A stretch of DNA of 21,680 nt from CAYJFG01 sp964369405 (lineage in GTDB: Bacteria; Bacillota; Clostridia; Oscillospirales; Acutalibacteraceae): contig CAYJGB010000030.1 in NCBI GenBank assembly GCA_964369405.1, positions 1 to 21,680 of the forward strand, read 5' to 3'. The translations under genes and the position numbers were made by a program. The first letter of the stretch is position 1, and every line of letters begins with the position of its first letter. This document shows positions 15,593 to 21,680 of this stretch, piece after piece. The notes below the pieces were generated by a model. It was given only the letters and a program-made list of their open reading frames with translations, did not search any database and had not been told where the DNA came from.

Positions 15593-15642
15593 CTGTTTGA
15601 TAATAAATATCTGTGAGGTTCGATACATTAGAATAAATTTAA

Positions 15643-18390
15643 TTAACAGTTCCATGGATAATCCATATTATATTTGTTGTTATACCCATCTTGTTTGTAA
15701 TCATTATAACAGAAAATTTCTAGTTCGTCAATTCTTCTATACAGTAATCCCCATATACATTCTCCACCTGCGTGGTGCCAACATATTAACTCATCTTGTA
15801 TATCTTCATCATCTACTTTGTACATATTTCTAACAGTCGTTGTAGAGCTGAATTTTAAATAGTCTGATGAACAATAACCTATAGTACCACTGCTAGTTTT
15901 AACTTTGTACCAATCTTTATTTGATGTGCTAAGGATAGTTAATTTTGAATTGTTTGACATTATTGTTATTGTGTCGTATCCAGTTCCAGGGCCTTCTCTA
16001 AGTCTTAACCCACTACTAGCATTTACATATGCTGTTGTTGAATTAGATGTTGTTGTAGATTCTACACAATCTGTTAGTATGTCGAAAACATCGTCGTTAT
16101 ATAATGCTCCTGGTCCTAGGTTGTATACAAACATTACTAATGCATCAAAATGTTGTTGAGCAAACTTAATGTTGTTATCTTGCATAAATTCATTTACTGA
16201 TGATGCAAATACATCTTCGTTCATAGTATCTACTAAATATGCATAGGCTTCATCTCGTGATATGTTGTTGTAGAATGTTTCGCCTCCAACTATAACGTTA
16301 CCATGTCCAAGTGTTGGAGCATATGTAACTAATGGGTCATCTGTAACTTCACTTAAAAAGCCTTCGTAAGTTGCATTTAATTCTATGATTTCATCACTTG
16401 GACGTCTAATATCAAAAGATGCTGTTTCTGGGGAGCTTGCATTTGCCACAAATGCAGAGGTGTTACCATCGCTACAAGTTGACCATGCACTACTACTAGA
16501 TGTTTTAGAATACGTCTTAACATCAAATTCACCAGCTTCACCTATAACGGTTGAGCCTTTCCAAATGTAGTTACCACTGCTATCAGTAGTTTTTGATGAT
16601 GCTGTAACAGTTGTTGATACACCATCTATGTCAACAATAAATTTAACAGCTGTTTTTTTATTGTCAGTAATTGCATAGAAATAAACTCTATCGTTTAAAG
16701 TAGCAGAGTTAGGCGAAGTATAAGCAAATCTTACAGGAGCAGATGCCGTAACAGTTACTACGCTAGTTCTAACAACTGAGCCAGATTTAGCAGTTATAAT
16801 TGCAACGCCTTCTTTTTTGCCATAAACATAACCGTTTGATTTATCTACAGTAGCAATAGAAGTGTTACTACTTGTAAAAGTTGTGCTACTGCCATAACTA
16901 CGAATGTAAACAGATTTATCTACAGGTATTGATGATGTAGTGTTAGATATAGAAAAGCTACTACTTTGAGTAGTTACTTGTATAGATGTTTTAGCAACGA
17001 TTTTACCGTCTTCATCTTTAACAGATATTGTAGCAGTACCAGCCTTTTTACCAGTTACAACACCTTGACTATCTACAGTGGCGATAGTAGTGCTACTGCT
17101 TGAGTAAGTAACTTTTGCTCCACTAGGTGTGATAGTAGGATTTACATAAGAGTGATTACCAACATAAATTTTAGTAGCTGTTGGATTAAGTGTAACGTTA
17201 GTATCTGGTAGAGGTTCTTCAACTACAACTTTGCTTGTATCATATACTTCGCTGCCGTCACTAGCAGTACAAGTTATTGTTGCACTACCACTAGATACAG
17301 CAGTTACAAGTCCTTTTGAAGTAACTGTAGCAACGCTTGTGTCGCTTGATTTAAAAGTTACATCTTTATTTGTTGCATCGCTAGGTGTTAGCGAGTATGT
17401 ATATTGATTAGTTTCTCCGACTTCTAGTGTAATTGATGTTTTATTAAGTTCTAAAGCAGTTACCTTTATATCGTTTGGAGTAACTACCACCATACAATTA
17501 TCTTTTTTATAGCTTCCGTCTGTAGTTGAGGCTGTTATAAATACAGCTCCAGAGGAAATAGCAGTTATAGTGCCGTCGCTAGATACAGTTGCGATTTTGC
17601 TATTTGAAGAAGTATATGTTAATTCTTTGTTTGTAGTATTAGCAGGGGATAGTGTACCTGTTAGTTTGTATGTATCATCTTGAGATAAAACAAGGTTAGA
17701 TTTATCTAAGGTTAAATTTGTAGCAATAACATCGGCAGGGTTAACAGTTACGCTAAATTTATCGTATACTTCGCTACCGTCTTGTGCTACACAATATATT
17801 GTAGCGCTACCTTGTCCTACAGCTTTGAAAAATCCAACAGGCGATATATCTACAACATCATAATCAGTAGATACAAAAGTAACACGTCTATTATTAGCAG
17901 AAGTTGGACCGACAGAAACTGATATACGATCAACATCTCCAACTTTGTAAGTGGATAGATAATCTTTAGTAATATCTATACTTTCTACAGGGTTAGTTAC
18001 ATCGGATTTTTGCTTAACAATAATAAGTATTTCGCTTTGAGTTTTGCTATTATCGTTAGCAGTACAATTAACATATGCATACCCTGATTTTATAGCAGTA
18101 TAATCTCCGTTTTTATTTACAGTAAGAACATCAGTGTTCGATGAAGAATAAGAAAGACTTTTATCAGTAGCATTAGATGGAGAAACATTAACATTTAATG
18201 AGTTAGTTTCACCTACATATAAGGTTAAAAAAGACTTATCAAAACTAAGCCCATTAATTAATATTTCGTTACTAGTCGCCTCTAAGCTGATTAACTGAGT
18301 AGAAATTAACGAAAATGTAATTAAAATCAAACATATTACAGAAAAAATTTTTTTGTTACGTTTTGTAGTAATTTTACATGAATTATCCAA
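15643..18390 (-). CDS. Secreted Big_2 repeat protein with a GH24 lysozyme domain and an SH3b domain
   Basis: A 915-aa exported protein. A hydrophobic signal segment (about 14-37) is followed by six bacterial Ig-like Big_2 repeats (42-548), each with the S-S-N/D-x-x-V/I-A-T-V and G-x-A-x-I core. An unassigned beta-rich segment covers 552-650. A GH24 (T4/phage-type) lysozyme domain begins near 662: E676, D685 and T693 match the E-D-T catalytic pattern, and FDALVMFVYNLGPGAL (748-763) is the usual core helix. The typical GH24 end (W-x-x-A-G-G...GLLYRRIDELEIF, 871-893) comes only after an SH3b domain (786-846), so SH3b seems inserted into the enzyme. The GYGH motif reads GHGN. It likely cuts or binds peptidoglycan at the cell surface. 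The start is a TTG with GGGAGG 8 nt upstream; no ATG is nearby. Confidence 0.85.
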   Translation of the reverse strand: MDNSCKITTKRNKKIFSVICLILITFSLISTQLISLEATSNEILINGLSFDKSFLTLYVGETNSLNVNVSPSNATDKSLSYSSSNTDVLTVNKNGDYTAIKSGYAYVNCTANDNSKTQSEILIIVKQKSDVTNPVESIDITKDYLSTYKVGDVDRISVSVGPTSANNRRVTFVSTDYDVVDISPVGFFKAVGQGSATIYCVAQDGSEVYDKFSVTVNPADVIATNLTLDKSNLVLSQDDTYKLTGTLSPANTTNKELTYTSSNSKIATVSSDGTITAISSGAVFITASTTDGSYKKDNCMVVVTPNDIKVTALELNKTSITLEVGETNQYTYSLTPSDATNKDVTFKSSDTSVATVTSKGLVTAVSSGSATITCTASDGSEVYDTSKVVVEEPLPDTNVTLNPTATKIYVGNHSYVNPTITPSGAKVTYSSSSTTIATVDSQGVVTGKKAGTATISVKDEDGKIVAKTSIQVTTQSSSFSISNTTSSIPVDKSVYIRSYGSSTTFTSSNTSIATVDKSNGYVYGKKEGVAIITAKSGSVVRTSVVTVTASAPVRFAYTSPNSATLNDRVYFYAITDNKKTAVKFIVDIDGVSTTVTASSKTTDSSGNYIWKGSTVIGEAGEFDVKTYSKTSSSSAWSTCSDGNTSAFVANASSPETASFDIRRPSDEIIELNATYEGFLSEVTDDPLVTYAPTLGHGNVIVGGETFYNNISRDEAYAYLVDTMNEDVFASSVNEFMQDNNIKFAQQHFDALVMFVYNLGPGALYNDDVFDILTDCVESTTTSNSTTAYVNASSGLRLREGPGTGYDTITIMSNNSKLTILSTSNKDWYKVKTSSGTIGYCSSDYLKFSSTTTVRNMYKVDDEDIQDELICWHHAGGECIWGLLYRRIDELEIFCYNDYKQDGYNNKYNMDYPWNC
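16747..18267 (-). repeat. Six tandem Big_2 Ig-like domain repeats
   Basis: Units of about 75-85 residues at protein positions 42-126, 134-216, 222-304, 309-391, 396-472 and 476-548. The first four share an S-x-x-N/D-A-T-N/D-K-type turn before the SS(N/D) strand. The phrase DGSEVYD occurs in both unit 2 and unit 4, which suggests internal duplication or exchange. Units 5 and 6 are more divergent. Confidence 0.8.
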
Positions 18391-18445
18391 TTATAAAACC
18401 TCCCTAGTATAAAAACCTAAAAAACCCCAATAAGAACAGATGTTT

Positions 18446-18474
18446 ATTATACAATGGAGGACTAAAAAACACAA
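18446..18474 (-). promoter_or_regulatory. Promoter of the Big_2/GH24 gene
   Basis: On the minus strand there is a -35 box TTGTGT (18469-18474), a 17-bp spacer and a perfect -10 box TATAAT (18446-18451). Start is predicted near 18439. It lies in the 177-bp gap after the membrane protein gene, so the GH24 gene is probably a separate unit. Confidence 0.65.
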
Positions 18475-18567
18475 GATGTATTTAAAAATAATCAAAAATT
18501 TATATAAATTTTACAAAAGAAGATGCGTGAATTTTACACAAATTACAAACCTGTAACCTTTAAAAAA

Positions 18568-19104
18568 CTATTTGATAATAAATTTTCTATATTTTTTAAT
18601 ATATACTGAAATAACTTTAGTTAAAGCAATATCGTAAACTAAAAAGAATATATTGCCTATTGCTAAAAGTAGAAGCGGTATATTTATATTAAAGATGATA
18701 AAATTTTCTGTAGGTATGTTAAATAGGTTAATAGCTATAAAGTATAAAGCTACCATACAAATATTAAAGATTAGAATTTTTAAAGCTTTAGATAATATTT
18801 TATTATCGATTTTTTCTATACTAGCTTTTAAAATAGGATAAAAGCCAAAAAAACATATGTAGTATAGTACAGCTTCTTTATCTGAGGAGATTAACAACGA
18901 TACTATGGAAGTAGCAATAAAACTACTATAAGCAAATGGTTTTCCAAAATCTATAACTATTACACAAAGTAAAGCACCTGCAATTACAGGTAGGGAATAC
19001 GTTCCTACAGTAATTACAGATGATAAAATTAATATTAAACTGCCTAAAGCAGTGATTATACCAGATACAGCCAATTTATAAGTGTAAGATATGCTTTGTT
19101 TCAA
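18568..19104 (-). CDS. Small polytopic membrane protein, possibly ECF S-component-like
   Basis: A 178-aa very hydrophobic protein with about five membrane segments (10-32, 36-55, 58-73, 77-90 with a Gly-Phe-Tyr-Pro kink, 107-127, 137-158) and a basic C-terminus (Lys/Arg-rich, 165-178). I do not recognise a named family. The length, the N-terminal LAVSGIITALGSLILI helix and the short loops are reminiscent of substrate-binding S components of ECF transporters, but no T or A subunit is in the window. The start is a TTG with AAGGAG 8 nt upstream. It begins 15 nt after the stop of the J-domain gene, so it belongs to the same unit. Its role may be to hold or serve the J-protein at the membrane (inference). 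Confidence 0.7.
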   Translation of the reverse strand: MKQSISYTYKLAVSGIITALGSLILILSSVITVGTYSLPVIAGALLCVIVIDFGKPFAYSSFIATSIVSLLISSDKEAVLYYICFFGFYPILKASIEKIDNKILSKALKILIFNICMVALYFIAINLFNIPTENFIIFNINIPLLLLAIGNIFFLVYDIALTKVISVYIKKYRKFIIK

Positions 19105-19119
19105 ACAAAAAACTCCTTT

Positions 19120-19770
19120 TTAACAACAAGTGATTAAGTCGCCTCCACAGCACTCACAACAACAGTCAGCGCATAGTAAACCTGTACATATGTTACAACA
19201 ACCTACTCTTGAAGTTCTGTTTACATTTGTTGTGTTGTATCCACCGTATGCACCACTTTTTCTGCCTTCTACATGGTTTAATGCTTGCTTATATTCTAGG
19301 TTGTTTGGGTCCATATCGCACGCAGTTCTAAAATGTTTATGTGCTTCTTCTGTCCAACCCTTTTTAAGTAGTATTGTGCCTTTTAAAAAATGCCACTCTG
19401 CATCTCTTGATGGCATTGGTATTCCGTCAAGTAGTTGTTCAGCATCTGCTGTTCTTCCGTTTTTTATTAAATTTCTAACATCAGGATATTTTGAGCTTGT
19501 TGTGCTACCGTAAGTGTTATATGTGTTATATCCGGATGAGTAAGGGTTGCTATACCCATTGTTTGATGGGTTATTTGCATTTTTTCTTTGATGTACTACT
19601 GTATCGTATGCCTCGTTTATTTCTTTCATCTTCTCAGATGCCATATCAGCTAGTGGGCTGTTTTGGTAATTATCTGGATGATATTTTTTAGCTAGCTTTC
19701 TATATGCTGATTTTATTTCGTCATCAGTTGCGCTTCTCGAAACACCTAGTACTGAATATGGGTCTTGCAT
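19120..19770 (-). CDS. J-domain protein with TPR-like middle and 11-cysteine C-terminal tail
   Basis: A 216-aa DnaJ-type co-chaperone. The J domain (about 3-63) has the HPD tripeptide at 31-33 needed to stimulate DnaK ATPase. A Gly/Ser/Asn/Tyr-rich linker (64-94) follows, then a helical TPR-like part (96-165, with EEAHKHFRTACDMDPNN). The last 26 residues (191-216) contain 11 cysteines in CC, CCC and CC clusters. The zinc-finger and C-terminal domains of true DnaJ are absent, so this is a type III J-protein. GGAGA precedes the ATG. It lies 54 nt after the DUF5685 gene and 15 nt before the membrane gene. The tail could bind metal, form disulfides or be acylated, as in eukaryotic cysteine-string J-proteins. 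None of these is shown by the sequence. Confidence 0.9.
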   Translation of the reverse strand: MQDPYSVLGVSRSATDDEIKSAYRKLAKKYHPDNYQNSPLADMASEKMKEINEAYDTVVHQRKNANNPSNNGYSNPYSSGYNTYNTYGSTTSSKYPDVRNLIKNGRTADAEQLLDGIPMPSRDAEWHFLKGTILLKKGWTEEAHKHFRTACDMDPNNLEYKQALNHVEGRKSGAYGGYNTTNVNRTSRVGCCNICTGLLCADCCCECCGGDLITCC

Positions 19771-19824
19771 AAACGTAAATCTCCTTTTTTGTAACTATCA
19801 ATATATTATATTCAAAATTATTTT

Positions 19825-20721
19825 TTAGTTCTCATCTTTGCTATCTTCTTCTTTGTCTTTTTCTCGCTCAAATATCACTTGTTTTTGCATATTTGCAAGC
19901 CCTTGAGTGATTATATTATCTATTATATCATTAAAATGCGTAAATTCAATCAAATTATATGCTTCTATTATCTGACTTACGTTATAATTTAATGTTCCGT
20001 TCAATTTCTCTTTAACTTCGCTTGTTTTAAGGTCTTCTATGTTGCTTGTGATACTATTTATATATGGATTAAATCCACCTTTTTTTATGTCGTCTTCTAA
20101 ATCGTCTGCTGCATCTATCAAGTACACCCATTTACCTAAATAGTATCCGAAATGTTCGTATATTGCTTTCTCACTCTGCGTTTTTGATAACAGACTCATC
20201 ATATCCGAAAGCATTTTTGCTGTTGGGTGACTCGCTTTATCTACTCCACAATTTTCATCTTGCTCAGCTAGGAATTGGTGTTCAAGCATTTCTTTTACTA
20301 TATTATCAATTTGTGGATACTCTTTTTTTGCTTTTTTTCTTATATGTTTTGCATATGGTATCAGTAATCGGACAGGTATACTCTTAAAAAAAGACTTATC
20401 TTTTATATCATCAAGTAATTTGTAATAAAATGTTATCACCGATAATGCTGATGAAGTTTTTAACGCCTTGTTATCACCAGTACAGAAGTTACATCTTTTT
20501 AGTGGGTTAAACGAACATTTGCCAGCTTTAAACTTAGGGCAAATATTATTAACACTCATATCAATCATAGCGTAAAAAGTACAGTCATAGCTTAGAATAA
20601 ATCTGGATATAATTCCATAATCTTTTCCAAGTTGTTTGCACAAGCTACAGTATACACCTCTGTAGGCTTCAAAATCTTTAATTAACATATTTGGTTTATA
20701 TGTTTTAATATATCCAAACAA
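19825..20721 (-). CDS. DUF5685 family protein with CxxC and DDxxD motifs
   Basis: A soluble, mostly helical protein of about 298 aa that I recognise as DUF5685, a family without assigned function. I chose the TTG at 20721 because AGGGTGG lies 8 nt upstream and the protein then starts MFGY, as family members usually do. A GTG at 20733 without a ribosome site would add four residues. In this numbering, cysteines are at 25/28 (CSLC), 47, 61, 69 and 77/80 (CNFC), suggesting a metal site. Two acidic motifs, DDIKD (104-108) and DDLED (206-210), lie about 100 residues apart, the second followed by a GFNPY stretch. The arrangement recalls isoprenoid-synthase enzymes of the squalene/phytoene type. It is the first gene of the unit with the J-domain protein. 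Confidence 0.8.
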   Translation of the reverse strand: MFGYIKTYKPNMLIKDFEAYRGVYCSLCKQLGKDYGIISRFILSYDCTFYAMIDMSVNNICPKFKAGKCSFNPLKRCNFCTGDNKALKTSSALSVITFYYKLLDDIKDKSFFKSIPVRLLIPYAKHIRKKAKKEYPQIDNIVKEMLEHQFLAEQDENCGVDKASHPTAKMLSDMMSLLSKTQSEKAIYEHFGYYLGKWVYLIDAADDLEDDIKKGGFNPYINSITSNIEDLKTSEVKEKLNGTLNYNVSQIIEAYNLIEFTHFNDIIDNIITQGLANMQKQVIFEREKDKEEDSKDEN

Positions 20722-20764
20722 AGTTAAAACCACCCTAAATATATTTTCTTTATTAGTTTACCAC

Positions 20765-20773
20765 ATTATACCA
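20765..20773 (-). promoter_or_regulatory. Extended -10 promoter of the DUF5685-J-protein unit
   Basis: On the minus strand TGG is followed by TATAAT (TATAAT at 20765-20770). No good -35 is seen at 16-18 bp. Start is predicted near 20758, giving a leader of about 37 nt to the TTG start. Confidence 0.55.
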
Positions 20774-20862
20774 TAAAATTAATTAACTAAATGTAAATTT
20801 TTAAAAAATAGATAAAGTTTATTAAGAAATTATGAAAAACAGCAGAATTATATATTATATTA

Positions 20863-20871
20863 TGTTATAAT
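20863..20871 (+). promoter_or_regulatory. Extended -10 promoter of the HAD phosphatase gene
   Basis: TGT followed by TATAAT (20866-20871), with only a poor -35 (CAGAAT) 17 bp upstream. It is divergent from the DUF5685 promoter about 95 bp away. Confidence 0.55.
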
Positions 20872-20912
20872 GATATATAAATTTTGTAAAATTATGGTAG
20901 GGAGAAGTATAT

Positions 20913-21467
20913 ATGAACGTATATGATTTTGATAAAACAATTTATGATGGAGATAGTACATATGATTTTTATATGTATTCACTTAGAAAAAATCCAAAAA
21001 CATTTTTAAAAGTACATAATGCTATTGGTGGAGCGATTAAACATTATATATTTAAAAAATGCACAAAGACACAATTTAAACAAGAGATGTATAAATTTTT
21101 AAAATACGCAAATGCAGAAAATGAAGTAAAAAATTTCTGGGATAAAAACGAAAACAAAATAAAAGAGTGGTATATGTTAAATAAAAAAGAAGATGATGTA
21201 ATAATATCGGCATCACCACATTTTATATTAGACGAAATTTGTCAAAGGTTAGATATAAAATATCTGATAGCATCAAATGTAGATGTTAAAACAGGGGAGT
21301 ACTATGGAGAAAATTGTTATGGAGAAGAAAAAGTAAAGAGATTTTATGAAACTTTTTCAAAAGTGGAGATTGACGAGTTTTATTCTGACTCTTATAGTGA
21401 TTCACCATTAGCGAAAATATCTAAAAAAAGCTACTTAGTGGTAAAAAACGAATTGAAACCATGGTGA
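20913..21467 (+). CDS. HAD-IB family phosphatase
   Basis: A cytoplasmic HAD-superfamily hydrolase of 184 aa. Motif I is DFDKT (5-9) with nucleophile D5 and acid/base D7. Motif II is the SASP region with S99. The motif III lysine is probably K140 in GEEKVKR, and motif IV is the D159...D163 pair in YSDSYSDSPL. The helical cap (about 15-85) between motifs I and II marks subfamily I, as in SerB-type and related phosphatases. The substrate cannot be told. GGGAG lies about 8 nt before the ATG. It is a single-gene unit divergent from the DUF5685 gene. Its terminator is shared with the tRNA-Cys gene. Amino-acid phosphates or lipid phosphates are both possible substrates for this group. Confidence 0.9.
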   Translation: MNVYDFDKTIYDGDSTYDFYMYSLRKNPKTFLKVHNAIGGAIKHYIFKKCTKTQFKQEMYKFLKYANAENEVKNFWDKNENKIKEWYMLNKKEDDVIISASPHFILDEICQRLDIKYLIASNVDVKTGEYYGENCYGEEKVKRFYETFSKVEIDEFYSDSYSDSPLAKISKKSYLVVKNELKPW

Positions 21468-21591
21468 TGGTTGTAGGTTTTAAAAGATTGATAATAAGGT
21501 GCTAAATAATATACCTAAGAGTATGAAAAAAGCTAATCAAAAAGGCTATGTCATAAACTACAACAATTGATAAAAAGCCTTAAATTATAAG

Positions 21592-21626
21592 AAAAAATCC
21601 TTGTAGCTTTCTACAAGGATTTTTTT
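21592..21626. terminator. Bidirectional terminator between the HAD gene and tRNA-Cys
   Basis: A perfect inverted repeat, with arms AAAAAATCCTTGTAG (21592-21606) and CTACAAGGATTTTTT (21611-21625), closes a 4-nt loop. It has a T-run on both strands. On the minus strand it starts right after the CCA end of tRNA-Cys. Confidence 0.92.
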
Positions 21627-21680
21627 GGAGGCGACACTCGGATTTGAACCGAGGAATCAGGGTTTTGCAGACCCATGCCT
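21626..21680 (-). tRNA. tRNA-Cys (GCA), 3' part, cut by the window edge
   Basis: Read on the minus strand, the sequence enters at the end of the D arm. It shows anticodon loop CTGCAAA (anticodon GCA), a T arm CTCGG/CCGAG around TTCAAAT, the acceptor 3' strand, and an encoded CCA end (21626-21628). The anticodon stem appears to have a T-T mismatch at its outermost pair. The 5' part lies beyond the right edge. Confidence 0.93.

Noticed and set aside
18540..18565. Small hairpin TTACA-GGTT-TGTAA after the membrane protein gene
   Set aside because: Only five A/T-rich pairs and no T-run directly after it, so it is not convincing as a terminator.
1..21680. CRISPR array, insertion sequence or prophage remnant
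   Set aside because: No regularly spaced repeats, transposase or integrase motifs, or target-site duplications were seen; both tRNA genes are cut by the window edges and show no attachment-site copy inside.

Overview
The window is about 21.7 kb of AT-rich chromosomal DNA. Strong AGGAGG-type ribosome sites, frequent TTG starts, many TGn extended -10 promoters and the gene families present (AgcS, a SpoIIM-like protein, a YesL-like protein, DUF5685, Big_2 proteins) point to a low-GC Firmicute, most likely an anaerobic gut-type member of the Clostridia. I saw no insertion sequence, integrase, prophage block or CRISPR array. The species cannot be named from the sequence alone.

Left part (1-7.3 kb), core RNA and translation genes. 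A truncated tRNA-Val(TAC) lies at the left edge on the minus strand with its promoter. phoH and ybeY follow on the plus strand and overlap by 86 nt. Two terminators stand back to back between ybeY and the convergent rpsO-pnp unit. rpsO (S15) has a near-consensus promoter and a structured leader. pnp (PNPase) has a two-tier hairpin leader that pairs properly only as the pnp-sense RNA. Upstream of rpsO on the same strand is an AgcS alanine/glycine:cation symporter with an unusual insert of about 120 residues. rpsT (S20) is divergent from it.

Middle part (7.3-15.5 kb), metabolism and membrane proteins. A CPBP membrane protease and a membrane-anchored helical protein form a minus-strand pair. asnB is divergent from them. 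A single HTH_XRE regulator and a HdeD/DUF308 membrane protein follow on the plus strand. proC, a SpoIIM-like protein and a YesL/DUF624-like protein form a minus-strand unit.

Right part (15.6-21.7 kb), the most unusual region. A secreted protein of 915 aa carries six Big_2 Ig-like repeats and a GH24 lysozyme domain that appears to be split by an inserted SH3b domain. Upstream of it on the minus strand is a compact three-gene unit: a DUF5685 protein with two DDxxD motifs, a J-domain/TPR protein ending in an 11-cysteine tail, and a small polytopic membrane protein. This unit is the best candidate for an undescribed system. A possible reading is a membrane-associated J-protein that is lipidated or binds metal, but that is inference. 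A HAD-IB phosphatase gene and a truncated tRNA-Cys(GCA), sharing a bidirectional terminator, close the window.
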